64,000 nucleotides of DNA from Pseudarthrobacter oxydans. GTDB lineage: Bacteria; Actinomycetota; Actinomycetes; Actinomycetales; Micrococcaceae. The notes below the pieces were generated by a model. That model did no database searches and was not told the DNA's origin. It was given only the letters and a program-made list of their open reading frames with translations. The stretch is taken from NCBI RefSeq assembly GCF_013314975.1, contig NZ_JABTYH010000001.1, positions 124,001 to 188,000 on the forward strand. The letters are read 5' to 3'. The translations under genes and the position numbers were made by a program. Below, piece by piece: positions 52,398 through 61,476 of this stretch. Position 1 is the first letter of the stretch, and the number at the start of each line of letters is the position of its first letter.

Positions 52398-53090
52398 ATG
52401 GAGTGGACACGTGCGAAGGACTGGCTGATCGGTGCTGGCGGGATGGTCATCGTCCTGGGGCTTACGGCTGCGATCGCGTGGTGGGTGGTGAGCAGTCCGG
52501 CCGGCGGGGATGAGGCAGCGCCTGGGCCATCCCCCACGGCGGGCGCCGGACCCACTGCGGGCGCTGCGCCGCCCGCGGGCCTGGGCGGGGACGAGGTGTG
52601 GCTCGCCGATCTGGCCCTGGACGCCGGAACAGTGGCGATCGCGGGCTCGTTGCTTCACGACGTCAAAGCCGTAGGGCAGGGCGTGGTCACGGGGCCGGGC
52701 GGGATGGTTGCTGAACGCCTCGCGGTGGACGCGACCGTTCCGTTCGACGTCGTTGCCGGGGAACTCGGTGATGGGACGGTGGTCCGCGCCGCCGATGGCG
52801 GCCAGGTTCTGGTGGTCCGCACCGTTGAGGCTTTGGGCCGCGAGCTGGACGTTAATGCCACGGGCACAGTGAGGGTCGACGCCGGCAGGCTGGTTGTTGA
52901 GCCGCGCTCGATAGACTTTGGCGGGCCGGGATTCCTCTCCGACGCCGTCGGTGCCGCCGTGAGAAGCCTCGTGACCATTGAGCACAGCATTGAGGGCCTG
53001 CCCGAGGGCCTCGTCCTTCAGGACGTCGCGGTCCAGGACGACGGCTTCCGTGCGAGTCTCTCCGGCGAGGACGTCAAGCTCGTTCCATAA
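52398..53090 (+). CDS. LmeA-like (DUF2993) exported protein
   Basis: A 230-residue protein with one membrane segment (GAGGMVIVLGLTAAIAWWVV, about residues 12-31), a Pro/Ala-rich linker and a DUF2993/LmeA-like domain (VWLADLALDAGTVAIAGS, LAVDATVPFDVVAGELGDG, VVRTVEALGRELDVNATGTV). LmeA of mycobacteria is a periplasmic phospholipid-binding protein for lipomannan assembly. Micrococcaceae have lipomannan, so a related role is possible but unproved. ATG at 52398 is preferred to an upstream GTG at 52341. Confidence 0.72.
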   Translation: MEWTRAKDWLIGAGGMVIVLGLTAAIAWWVVSSPAGGDEAAPGPSPTAGAGPTAGAAPPAGLGGDEVWLADLALDAGTVAIAGSLLHDVKAVGQGVVTGPGGMVAERLAVDATVPFDVVAGELGDGTVVRAADGGQVLVVRTVEALGRELDVNATGTVRVDAGRLVVEPRSIDFGGPGFLSDAVGAAVRSLVTIEHSIEGLPEGLVLQDVAVQDDGFRASLSGEDVKLVP

Positions 53091-53155
53091 CGTCGCCTGC
53101 CCTGGCCGGGAACACTCCACAGCTCCCCAAAGAGGGACGTGGGTGTTGTGGAACC

Positions 53156-53374
53156 CTAGGTGGGTTTCTTGTTCAGCACGTCCGGAAGTTCCTGCCGCCG
53201 TCGAAGTTCCAGGAGCCCGACTGCGTTGACTCCGGTGAAGACGGCGCTGAAGGTGATCAGCAGGTCCCTGACCATCACAGAATTCGGGTCACCTGGCTGG
53301 GCGATAAGCGATATAGCCAGGATCAGGGCTCCTACACAGAGCCCGCCCGCGCTGGGAAAGTTCCGCTGCCGCAT
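53156..53374 (-). CDS. Small membrane protein, function unknown
   Basis: A 72-residue protein with two short membrane segments (LCVGALILAISLIAQP and LLITFSAVFTGVNAVGLLEL) and a charged tail (RRRQELPDVLNKKP). AAGGG is upstream of the ATG at a long spacing. No family recognised. Confidence 0.5.
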   Translation of the reverse strand: MRQRNFPSAGGLCVGALILAISLIAQPGDPNSVMVRDLLITFSAVFTGVNAVGLLELRRRQELPDVLNKKPT

Positions 53375-53521
53375 CAGTCCGCTTACCCTTCGGGTTCCGC
53401 CGCACGGGCGTCTTGCCTGCTCGATCTAGGAGTCATGCACCTGACCGTAGGCCTCGCCGGGCATCCAAGCAATGCTCTTGATCAAATCCTGAGCATCGGA
53501 CCTGAATGTTTCCCAGCGTGT

Positions 53522-54895
53522 TCATGATCGCCCTTCGCAACGGCCGGTGGTGAGCACACCGAACGTTGAACCGCGCTCCTTACCGGTGCGCGACTGCCAG
53601 TGTGCGGCCTGCTCGATGGTCTCCGCGGTCTGGTAGTCGGTCTTCTTGCCTGGCCCTAGCTTGATGATGTTGTGGTGCAGGTTCAGCCCTGTGGGGGCCT
53701 TCCTGTCTCCGCTGATGTTGATATAGCTGTCCCGCGCGCCGATGAACTGGTTCCGGCTGACCTCCACGTCCACGGGCAGCTCGGTGTCATACGTGAGGAT
53801 GTGGGTGCCCTTGCCGTCCGTGTCCGGCCGGATGGTCGCAGCCCATGAGTAGCCAGCGTCAGTGCAGACATTGTCTGTGAAAGTGCAGCGGATGTGCCCG
53901 GACCCTGGAGACGCATCGCCGGCAGACCACATCTCGAAGGTCTGGTTGCAGTTCTCCACCCGGTTGTTCCGGAAGTGGATGTCGGTCCACGACTTTGCAT
54001 CCTTCATGGCCGTCCCCTGCATCGTGAAGGCGACGTCATAGCATTCCCGGATGGTGTTGTCCTCCATGATGATGTTGGACGCGCCGATCCAGACCTCGAT
54101 GCCGTTGCCGTACCGGGTGCCGTCGGAGCTCAGCCGGGACCCGCCAAGGTCCTCCAGGCGGCAGTTCCTGATGCGGATGTTCTCCGAGCCGCCGGTCGCA
54201 ATACCGTGTGTTCCGTGGCCTTCGATATGAATGCCGTCCAGGATGCTGTGGGAGGCAGGCCGGATGCCGTCCTGCTGGACGGCGATTGCGACGCCGTCGC
54301 CAGGGTCGAAGGAAGACCTGACGTACACAAAGGTCTCGTCGCTATAGAAGTCCCACTGGTTCGCCAGTGCATCCAGGCTGGTCCGCTTCCATCCACGGAT
54401 GAGGCCCGCCACCTTCAGGAAACCGACGTTGGTGGACGGAGCGCCGGTGTTGCCGCTGTACTGGCCGGACCGGGCGGTGATGTCCAGCTTCCATACCCCG
54501 GTGGCGTGCTGCACCCAGGCCGGCTTGCTGACCTTGTAGCCGGCAACCTTTGGACGCGGCCCGGTGCCGTAGGCGCCCACCGTCAAGACGCCCGATGTGC
54601 CCTTGATGGACGGCTCGTGGAGGGTGCCGAAGAATGTGTCGCCGCGCCTGAGCAGGACGGCGTCGCCGCGGCGCAGACCCCCGCGCCTCAGGGCATCCTG
54701 GATCCGCGCGAGGCTGCGCCACGGGGCTGCCTCAGTCCCCGGGGCCGAGTCGGAACCAAAGACGCTCACATACCGGGTGTTCCGGCCCCCGCGGGACCGG
54801 GTGCGTTCGTCCGTGAACACAGCGGAACTTGCGATGCCGGCTGCAGCCCCTTGGAGGAGCGTGCGGCGGCTGAAGGGTCGCGGAGGTGGTGTCAT
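53522..54895 (-). CDS. Tat-exported right-handed beta-helix protein
   Basis: A 457-residue protein with a twin-arginine signal (FSRRTLLQGAAAGIASSAVF) and a likely cleavage near residue 28. From about residue 180 it has repeating Asn/Ile/Val strands (HIEGHGTHGIATGGSENIRI, WIGASNIIMEDNTIREC, DIHFRNNRVENC), the pattern of parallel beta-helix polysaccharide lyases or glycosidases. No catalytic residues can be assigned. It lies in a region of exported proteins and runs opposite to the multicopper oxidase. Confidence 0.87.
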   Translation of the reverse strand: MTPPPRPFSRRTLLQGAAAGIASSAVFTDERTRSRGGRNTRYVSVFGSDSAPGTEAAPWRSLARIQDALRRGGLRRGDAVLLRRGDTFFGTLHEPSIKGTSGVLTVGAYGTGPRPKVAGYKVSKPAWVQHATGVWKLDITARSGQYSGNTGAPSTNVGFLKVAGLIRGWKRTSLDALANQWDFYSDETFVYVRSSFDPGDGVAIAVQQDGIRPASHSILDGIHIEGHGTHGIATGGSENIRIRNCRLEDLGGSRLSSDGTRYGNGIEVWIGASNIIMEDNTIRECYDVAFTMQGTAMKDAKSWTDIHFRNNRVENCNQTFEMWSAGDASPGSGHIRCTFTDNVCTDAGYSWAATIRPDTDGKGTHILTYDTELPVDVEVSRNQFIGARDSYINISGDRKAPTGLNLHHNIIKLGPGKKTDYQTAETIEQAAHWQSRTGKERGSTFGVLTTGRCEGRS

Positions 54896-55030
54896 GGCCG
54901 GGGCTGGTCCTCACGGATATCTCACGAGCGATTTTATCCGGCGGCACCCGGCAGGGAAACCGTCAGCGAAGACCTGAACTATGCACACGTGGTACCAGCA
55001 CGTACCGGCGATCGGGTGCGCGTTTCCGCA

Positions 55031-55573
55031 CTACTCATTGACGAGGACGGGTACGCCTACTGCTGCCGAAACAGCGTGGGGGGCAAGCCCGGCCGGTACC
55101 GGAATGCTGAACTCCTCACCTTCTTCGGACGGTCCCGAGTGTCCATGGCCGTCGGAGCCGAGATGGTGCACAAACCGTGCAGTGCCAAGGAGGTTGCCGC
55201 GGTCATCATAGAAGCCGGCGAGCACCTGGAGTTCGAGCAGGTCGCTGACATCACTGGTGACTCGGACTGCCCCGGAGGCAGCCTGTCCATCAAAAGCCAA
55301 ACCCTCGAACACAATCCTGTCATCGAAAGGGCCCTGGACTCGAAGGATCTGGCCAGGGGCAGGCCGGGTTGTCCGGAGTCCTGCCAAGTCCGGTTCCCCT
55401 TCGGCACTGACCAGGCCGGGGAAGCTTGTTTTGGCGGCAGCGGATGCCTGCGGGACACGATCGGCGCCGGGCGCGGGGGCCGGTGCCCGAGCACCCAGTA
55501 CGGCGGAGGCAAACACCGCCAGCGAGGCAGCAGCGAGGGCTGCCATCAGGAGAATCCAAGGCTTGCGGCTCAT
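55031..55573 (-). CDS. Exported protein of unknown function
   Basis: A 180-residue protein with an N-terminal hydrophobic segment (WILLMAALAAASLAVFASAV) and an Ala/Pro-rich linker. It has one compact beta-rich domain (GAVRVTSDVSDLLELQVLAG, FYDDRGNLLGTARFVHHL) that resembles FxLYD-type extracellular folds. The match is by pattern only. It follows the alkaline phosphatase gene by 84 bp on the same strand. Confidence 0.7.
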   Translation of the reverse strand: MSRKPWILLMAALAAASLAVFASAVLGARAPAPAPGADRVPQASAAAKTSFPGLVSAEGEPDLAGLRTTRPAPGQILRVQGPFDDRIVFEGLAFDGQAASGAVRVTSDVSDLLELQVLAGFYDDRGNLLGTARFVHHLGSDGHGHSGPSEEGEEFSIPVPAGLAPHAVSAAVGVPVLVNE

Positions 55574-55657
55574 CGGGTCCCCTCCGGGTGCGCTGCGGAC
55601 GAGGGCCTGGCCATCACGCGGACTGCGGCGATTCTGCGGTGGTAGTTCACGCTATTC

Positions 55658-57193
55658 TCAGCGCAGGACGCGCAGGGCCTGGCCCACGATGTCGAACAGG
55701 TCGGTGTTGTCCACGCTGCCCTGCAATTGTTCCGCACCCGGACCGTAGGCGTATATGGGCACGTCGGCGCCCGTGTGGTTGCCGGAGGCGTAGGACAGCC
55801 AAAGACTGGCTTCCTTGGAACCGTCCTTGACGTTGGCGGGATCATCCGGAGTCCGGAAGGTGGCCGGGCCGAAGTTCTTCGGATCCTCTGAGCCTTCGCC
55901 ATTGATGATTCCGGTCGAGCGCTCCTTGTCCTTGAAGTTTCCGCCGTTCCGGGTCGGGGTGGAGCTGTTGGCACTGTTCCCGGAATCGACGTTCGGTGGG
56001 GGCCCGGCCGCCTCCGCGTTCGTGAAGGAGCCCTTTTCAATGATGTTGAACCCGCCCGTTTCGTGGTCTGCGGTAACAATAACCATGGTGTTGCCGTCCT
56101 TTTTCGCGAAGTCCAGGGCAGCGGCGACGGCGTCGTCGAAGGCCTTGACTTCATCCAGTGTCTGGGCCGCGTCATTGTCGTGGGACCGCTTGTCGATCAG
56201 GGCGCCTTCAACCTGCAGGTAGAACCCCTTGCCGTTGCTCTGGTCCTGGTTCAGCAGTTCAATGGCCTTCTGCGTCATCTCCTGCAGGGACGGCTCCTCC
56301 GCTTGGGGTTTGTACGGGTTGTCCTTCTTGGCCTTTTCGAGGGTCAGGTTACCGTTATTGAACAGTCCAAAAACCTTGTCCCCCGATGCCCCGTTCAGGT
56401 CGGCGCGCGTGGCGGGGATCTGGCTCGACACAGATCCCAGGATCGAGTAGCCCTGCTCCTTCAACGCGCTTTCATCCTCTGCGTCGAAGCGGGCCATGCC
56501 ACCGCCGAAAATGACGTCGGCGGTACCGTTGCGGGCGATCTGGTCTGCGATCGGGGTGACCCGGACATCACTGGTGGGCAGCTTGTCGCCGGTCACATCG
56601 GTATCCTGGCACGCATCGGCGGAGTAGTCCGGTCCCTGGCAGCCGCGGGCGAGGACATGGCTCATCTGCCCGGCGGGCGTTGCATCGGTCACTTCGGCAG
56701 TGGAAACGTTGCCTGTGCGGTAGCCGGCCTGTTTGGCCAATTCCATGATGGTCGGCACCACAACACCCTTGGCGTCCACCCCGATGGCAGTGTTATACGT
56801 CTTTACCCCCGAGGCGAAGGCTGTGGCCGCAGCGGGGGACGCGGTGACCAGCTCCGGCACGAAGCCGGCCTGCCCGGGCTGGCCGGAGTTCTTCTCCACG
56901 GAATAGGTGCTGACCGAGCCGTGGGACGGGAGGCTTTCCATCACCAGCCTGCCCTCGGCGCCGTAGAAGCGCTCCCTGGCCGCTGTGACGTGGGTGCGGC
57001 CCATCCCGTCGCCCAGCAGGTAGATGACGTTCTTCGCCGGCGATTGGAAGGCCGCGGGCGCCGGCCTGGTGGCGGTGAACACCGCGTACGTGACCACCGC
57101 GACCGCCACGACCGCGCCAAGGACGATCCACACGATCCCGCGAATCTTCCCAGGAGGGCCATCGGACATGAGTGCCGCCGGAACGTATCTCAT
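55658..57193 (-). CDS. Membrane-anchored alkaline phosphatase, PhoA-like
   Basis: A 511-residue enzyme with an N-terminal anchor (GIVWIVLGAVVAVAVVTYAV) and PhoA-type motifs. Metal ligands are in LLGDGMGRTHV, VEGALIDKRSHDND and ADHETGG. The nucleophile Ser119 lies in VTASPAAATAF. In E. coli this segment reads T-D-S-A, so here the Asp before the Ser is Ala118 and the Ala after it is Pro120. Activity is likely but its rate may differ. ATG at 57193 follows GGAAGGGA. No Pho box is evident upstream. Confidence 0.9.
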   Translation of the reverse strand: MRYVPAALMSDGPPGKIRGIVWIVLGAVVAVAVVTYAVFTATRPAPAAFQSPAKNVIYLLGDGMGRTHVTAARERFYGAEGRLVMESLPSHGSVSTYSVEKNSGQPGQAGFVPELVTASPAAATAFASGVKTYNTAIGVDAKGVVVPTIMELAKQAGYRTGNVSTAEVTDATPAGQMSHVLARGCQGPDYSADACQDTDVTGDKLPTSDVRVTPIADQIARNGTADVIFGGGMARFDAEDESALKEQGYSILGSVSSQIPATRADLNGASGDKVFGLFNNGNLTLEKAKKDNPYKPQAEEPSLQEMTQKAIELLNQDQSNGKGFYLQVEGALIDKRSHDNDAAQTLDEVKAFDDAVAAALDFAKKDGNTMVIVTADHETGGFNIIEKGSFTNAEAAGPPPNVDSGNSANSSTPTRNGGNFKDKERSTGIINGEGSEDPKNFGPATFRTPDDPANVKDGSKEASLWLSYASGNHTGADVPIYAYGPGAEQLQGSVDNTDLFDIVGQALRVLR

Positions 57194-57336
57194 CAGCGGG
57201 TCCCTTCCAGGCCGGGAGCGGGACGAATCTGCTGGTGGATGGCTTTTTCGTGTCTGCTTCCAGCAGGCGCATCGGTGGTTGCCAAAGAATTCCCCCTAGA
57301 CGAACTTGTAGGACCACCATAGAAAGCAGTGACGGG

Positions 57337-57364
57337 GGAAGGAAGGAAACCGTTCCCTCCTTCC
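57337..57364. repeat. Imperfect inverted repeat in the phosphatase/oxidase gap
   Basis: GGAAGGAAGGAAAC at 57337-57350 matches the complement of 57351-57364 at 12 of 14 positions. The 292-bp gap 57194-57485 is divergent and must carry both promoters. The repeat could be an operator. Confidence 0.5.
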
Positions 57365-57485
57365 GATTTCTTCAGCCAATCTTGAGGTGCCGTGTTCAGC
57401 GGGCCTAAGGGCCCTGTTCCCGGCCTGCACCGCCCTCGTACCGTCAATCAAGGGGGACTCATCTTTCGAGCGAAAAGAGTCTGCG

Positions 57486-59273
57486 ATGTATCTCACCCGA
57501 CGCCAGCTGTTGCAGGCCGGTGCGGTAGCCGGCGCCGGCATCCTGGTCCACCCGGACGCCGCCCTGGCTGCCCGCACACGTGCCCGGCAGGCCGGTCCCT
57601 TGACAATGTTCTCCGAGCAGCTGCCGACGCTGGCCGAACTAGGGGTCCTCGATATGCGGGCGGGCGGCCAGACAGAACTGTCCATGCTCAACGCCGGGCA
57701 CGCCTTCCACGGCCAGCTTGGCTCCACGGACACATTCACCTACCGGGCCGACGACGCATCGCAGACGTACCTCGGGCCCGTCATCGTCGCCCAGCGCGGC
57801 ACCCCGTTCGCCCTCACTGTGCACAACCAGCTGGGAAAGCACCCGCTGGCATTCGCCATCGACGATGAGCTGGTGCCGCCCGGCAGCGACGACGCCAACA
57901 CCCCCCGCACCTCGACCCACCTGCATGGCGGCAACACCAGGCCAGGGTCCGACGGCGGCCCTGAACAGGTCTTTACCCCCGGCAGTTCCTACACCTACCA
58001 CTACGACAACAACCAGGATGCCGCCGGGCTCTGGTACCACGACCATGCGCTGGGCATCACCCGCCTCAACGTCTACGCCGGGCTGGCGGGCGGCTACCTC
58101 ATCCGGGACACCCCGGGGCCGTCCGGGACCGGAATCGACATCGGAGACGGAACCCACCTGCCGCCGCCCCCATACGAGGTGCCGCTGGTCATCCAGGACC
58201 GGATGTTCAATCCCGACGGATCCTTCGCCTACCCGCCCAATCCGGAGCTGACGACCAGCGACGGAACCCCACGGCCCTGGGCGCCGGAGTTTTTTGGGGA
58301 CGTGGCAACGGTCAACGGGAAATGCTGGCCGAACCTGGACGTGGACCGGGGAAAGTACCAGTTCCGCGTGTACAACGGGTCAAACGCAAGGTTCTACAAC
58401 CTCAAGTTCATGTCCGGCGGAAACGCGCTCACGTTCGCCCAGATCGGCACGGACGGGGGCCTCCTCGACGCCCCGGCCAAGCTCAACAAACTGGTCCTGG
58501 GCCCGGGCGAGCGGGCGGACCTTGTGGTGGACTTTGCCGGCCTGTCCGCCGGATCCAAGGTGGTCCTGGGCAACAATGCCCCTACCCCTTACCCGGACGG
58601 CCCGGTCGCGGCGAAGCAAGGCGGGGTTCCCCTCCGCGAAATCATGCAGTTCACCGTGCAAAGCCAGGCCGGCTACACGGCGCCGCTGCCGGAAAAGCTG
58701 CGGCCCCAGCCCATGACGAGGCTGGCAGGCCTGCCCACGGCGGCCACCCGCCAGATGACCCTCGTGGAAGTCCTCAACGCGGCGGGCATCCCCATCATGG
58801 CCCTGCTGAACAACCGCCCCTTCCACACCACCGACATCACCGCCGTGCAGGGCGACACCCTTGAGGAGTGGGAACTGATCAACACAACAGTGGACGCGCA
58901 CCCCATCCACCTGCATTTCACCCAGTTCCAGGTCTTCAACCGCCAGCGTTTCGACGTCGGCAAATACCTTGCCGCCACCGGATACGTGGATCCTGGCACC
59001 GGGCTGGTGACGCCGGGCCAGGGCAGCAACGTGCCCGTCACGCCGTTCCTGACGGGCCGCCCCAAGGCGGCACCGGCCAACGAGCGGGGCTGGAAGGACA
59101 CCGCGGTGTCGATGCCTGGAGAAGTGACCCGGATCAGTGTCCCCTTTGGGGCGGGTGCAGCCGGCGGAGCACCCTTGGCCATCGGCTCCTCGTTCACGGG
59201 CGAGTACGTCTGGCACTGCCACATCCTCGAGCACGAGGACAACGACATGATGCAGCGCTACGTCATCGAATGA
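57486..59273 (+). CDS. Tat-exported multicopper oxidase
   Basis: A 595-residue oxidase of the CotA/bilirubin oxidase type with a twin-arginine signal (TRRQLLQAGAVAGAGILV). Copper ligands are in HLHGGNTRP (H145 and H147), LWYHDHALGITRLN, HPIHLHFTQFQVF and HCHILEHEDNDM (C578, H583, M588 of the type 1 site). The family oxidises phenols, Cu(I) or Mn(II) with reduction of O2 to water. The ATG at 57486 is used. No copper chaperone or exporter gene is next to it. Confidence 0.94.
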   Translation: MYLTRRQLLQAGAVAGAGILVHPDAALAARTRARQAGPLTMFSEQLPTLAELGVLDMRAGGQTELSMLNAGHAFHGQLGSTDTFTYRADDASQTYLGPVIVAQRGTPFALTVHNQLGKHPLAFAIDDELVPPGSDDANTPRTSTHLHGGNTRPGSDGGPEQVFTPGSSYTYHYDNNQDAAGLWYHDHALGITRLNVYAGLAGGYLIRDTPGPSGTGIDIGDGTHLPPPPYEVPLVIQDRMFNPDGSFAYPPNPELTTSDGTPRPWAPEFFGDVATVNGKCWPNLDVDRGKYQFRVYNGSNARFYNLKFMSGGNALTFAQIGTDGGLLDAPAKLNKLVLGPGERADLVVDFAGLSAGSKVVLGNNAPTPYPDGPVAAKQGGVPLREIMQFTVQSQAGYTAPLPEKLRPQPMTRLAGLPTAATRQMTLVEVLNAAGIPIMALLNNRPFHTTDITAVQGDTLEEWELINTTVDAHPIHLHFTQFQVFNRQRFDVGKYLAATGYVDPGTGLVTPGQGSNVPVTPFLTGRPKAAPANERGWKDTAVSMPGEVTRISVPFGAGAAGGAPLAIGSSFTGEYVWHCHILEHEDNDMMQRYVIE

Positions 59274-59390
59274 CGGTTCTCCCTCCAAAGCACCACATGC
59301 ACCACAACGGAAGGGGAAACCGACCACCTTTGTGCCCAGCCTGTAGCTGCGGGCAACCCGTTTAGTAGACCCCCTACAAAATGCCCGCAG

Positions 59391-59419
59391 TTCCGCACCA
59401 GTAACGTCGGCAGTACATT
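59391..59419 (+). promoter_or_regulatory. Candidate promoter of bioY
   Basis: TACATT at 59414-59419 resembles a -10 box, with TTCCGC at 59391-59396 seventeen bases before it (weak). An 8-bp palindrome TTGTACAA at 59429-59436 lies just past the expected start. No BirA- or BioQ-type operator is certain. Confidence 0.3.
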
Positions 59420-59452
59420 AGATTCCGCTTGTACAACCCCGACAGGACTGCC

Positions 59453-60097
59453 ATGAGCAACACCGACACCGCCTTCAAGAATCCCGCCAGCACCGGGCGC
59501 CGCCGCTGGAACGCCACCGACCTTGGCCTGATCGCCGTCTTCGCCGCCCTGGTTGCCGGCGCAGCCCTGGTCCCCGGCCTGGCCGTAAACGGCTTCGGGG
59601 TCCCCATCACTTTCCAGACGCTGGCCGTGATGCTGACCGGCCTGGTTCTCGGACCGGGACGGGCCTTCGCCGCCGTGGGACTCTACACCCTCTTGGGGCT
59701 CGCCGGCCTGCCCATCTTCAGCCAGGGCCGCAGCGGCCTGGGCATCCTCGCAGGCCCATCCGCCGGCTACATCATCGCCTTCCCGATCGCCGCCTGCGTT
59801 GTGGGCTGGCTGGCCACCATCGTGATCCGGCGGACCACCAAGGCCAGGGCGCTGTGGTTCTTCCTCTCTGCCGCCGTCACCAGCGCCTTTGTGGTGCACT
59901 CCCTCGGCATCGCCGGGATCGCCCTGAACACCAAGGCCACCCTCGGGCAGGCTTTCCTGAGCGATTTGGTGTTCTACCCGGGTGACATGGTGAAGAACAT
60001 CCTGGCCGCCGTCATAGCCGTCGCACTCCACCGTGCCTTCCCGGACATCCTGGTGCGCCGCGTCCCGCGCAGTGCCGCCCTGCCCGCGAAAGTCTAA
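59453..60097 (+). CDS. bioY: Biotin ECF transporter S component BioY
   Basis: A 214-residue membrane protein with six segments. Family blocks are GFGVPITFQTLAVMLTGLVL and LGLAGLPIFSQGRSGLGILA, with GPSAGYIIAFPIAACVVG. BioY binds biotin and docks with the energising module. The ATG follows AGGA. It heads an operon with the ATPase and the T component. Confidence 0.95.
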   Translation: MSNTDTAFKNPASTGRRRWNATDLGLIAVFAALVAGAALVPGLAVNGFGVPITFQTLAVMLTGLVLGPGRAFAAVGLYTLLGLAGLPIFSQGRSGLGILAGPSAGYIIAFPIAACVVGWLATIVIRRTTKARALWFFLSAAVTSAFVVHSLGIAGIALNTKATLGQAFLSDLVFYPGDMVKNILAAVIAVALHRAFPDILVRRVPRSAALPAKV

Positions 60098-60107
60098 GGG
60101 ACCCGCC

Positions 60108-60833
60108 ATGCCCGCCGTGATCTTTGACCGTGTAAGGGTCGCCGTCGAAACGGACAGCGCACCGGAACTGAAAGTCCTCCTCGACGCCATAAGCCTGGAA
60201 CTTACCGAACAGCGCATTGGCGTCATCGGCGCCAACGGCTCCGGTAAGTCCACAGTGCTCCGCCTGGTCAACGGCCTGGTCCAGCCAACGGAGGGCAGGG
60301 TCACGGTGGACGGCGCCGATACGGTCCGCGACGTCCGGACGGTACGCCGGAACGTGGGGTTTGTCTTCACCGATCCCCTGTCCCAGCTGGTGATGCCTAC
60401 TGGCCGGGAGGACGTGGAGCTGTCCCTGCGGCGCTTCGTCCGCAACGGTAAGGAGCGGCGGCAAGCTGCCGAAGGGGCACTGGACCGGCTGGGCCTGCTG
60501 GAACTGGCGGACCAGAGCATCTACGAGCTGTCCGGCGGGGAACGGCAGCTCATGGCCCTGGCCGCAGTGCTCGCGGTGAACCCGTCGGTGCTGGTCCTCG
60601 ATGAGCCGTCCACCCTCCTGGACCTCCGCAACCGGGAACTCCTCCGCAGGACCCTGGCAGGGCTGGACCAGCAGATCATCATGTCCACCCATGACCTTGA
60701 GCTGGCATTGGAGATGGACAGGGTCCTGGTCATCGAAAAGGGTGAGGTGGTGTTCGACGGCGGCGCGGCGCCGGCCGTCGACCACTACCGGATGTTGTGC
60801 CGGGACGGCCTGCCGGCAGGAAAACCGCGATGA
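60108..60833 (+). CDS. bioM: ECF transporter ATPase BioM
   Basis: A 241-residue ABC ATPase with Walker A GANGSGKST at residues 41-49, Q-loop DPLSQLVMPTG, signature YELSGGERQLMALAAVLA and Walker B VLVLDEPSTLLD, then switch His STHDLELAL. It powers biotin uptake with BioN and BioY. The ATG at 60108 follows AAGGGA. Confidence 0.93.
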   Translation: MPAVIFDRVRVAVETDSAPELKVLLDAISLELTEQRIGVIGANGSGKSTVLRLVNGLVQPTEGRVTVDGADTVRDVRTVRRNVGFVFTDPLSQLVMPTGREDVELSLRRFVRNGKERRQAAEGALDRLGLLELADQSIYELSGGERQLMALAAVLAVNPSVLVLDEPSTLLDLRNRELLRRTLAGLDQQIIMSTHDLELALEMDRVLVIEKGEVVFDGGAAPAVDHYRMLCRDGLPAGKPR

Positions 60834-61453
60834 GGGGCCACGGCTTCCTGCTGGCCAATTACGTGCCGGGACATTCCCTTATCCACCGGGCACCCCTGGC
60901 GCTGAAGTTCCTGCTGGTCTTCGGCTGCGGCCTGGCCTCGTTCATTGTGGTGGACTGGCGGGTGTCGCTGGCGGTCCTGGCCGGGCTCTGCGGTTTGTTC
61001 CTCCTGACCGGAGCGGGCCTGAAGAAGCTGTGGGCCGCCATCCGGCCGCTCGCTGCCGTGCTGGTGGTCATCGGGGTGTTCCAATGGTGGATGCTGGGAG
61101 CACCAACGGCGGCGCGGATTGTCCTGAACATCCTGGTCTGCGTGGTGGCTGCATCCCTGCTCACTGCCACCACTCCCGTGCAGCGGCTCCTTGACGGAGT
61201 GGTCAGGGCGGCCGGCCCTTTCAAGCGTTTCGGCGCCGACCCCGAGCGGTTTGCCCTGACCATCGCCATCATGCTGCGGAGCATCCCCTACATTGCCGGC
61301 ACTTTCGCGGACGTCCGGGATTCCGCCCGGGCACGGGGGCTGGAGCGCAATCCGCGGGCCCTGATCCTCCCTGTTTTCATCACCTCGGTGGCGTTTGCGC
61401 GCCAGACAGGTGAGGCGCTCGCCGCCCGCGGCCTCGGGGACGCGGAAGACTGA
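60830..61453 (+). CDS. bioN: ECF transporter T component BioN
   Basis: A 207-residue membrane protein with five segments. The coupling helix motif is SARARGLERNPRA; a second ARG-like motif is in EALAARGLGD. It links BioY to the ATPase. The ATG overlaps the BioM stop (ATGA), so the two are coupled. It converges with the thiolase gene 24 bp downstream. Confidence 0.92.
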   Translation: MRGHGFLLANYVPGHSLIHRAPLALKFLLVFGCGLASFIVVDWRVSLAVLAGLCGLFLLTGAGLKKLWAAIRPLAAVLVVIGVFQWWMLGAPTAARIVLNILVCVVAASLLTATTPVQRLLDGVVRAAGPFKRFGADPERFALTIAIMLRSIPYIAGTFADVRDSARARGLERNPRALILPVFITSVAFARQTGEALAARGLGDAED

Positions 61454-61476
61454 CGCCCCCGCCGGGGCACCGCGCC

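Noticed and set aside
53894..55645. A 583-codon plus-strand open frame across the beta-helix gene and its neighbour
   Set aside because: Antisense to a Tat-signal protein with clear repeat structure; the reading is low-complexity and has no motif.
57194..57485. Pho box upstream of the alkaline phosphatase
   Set aside because: I could not find direct repeats of the GTTCACC type at the proper spacing.
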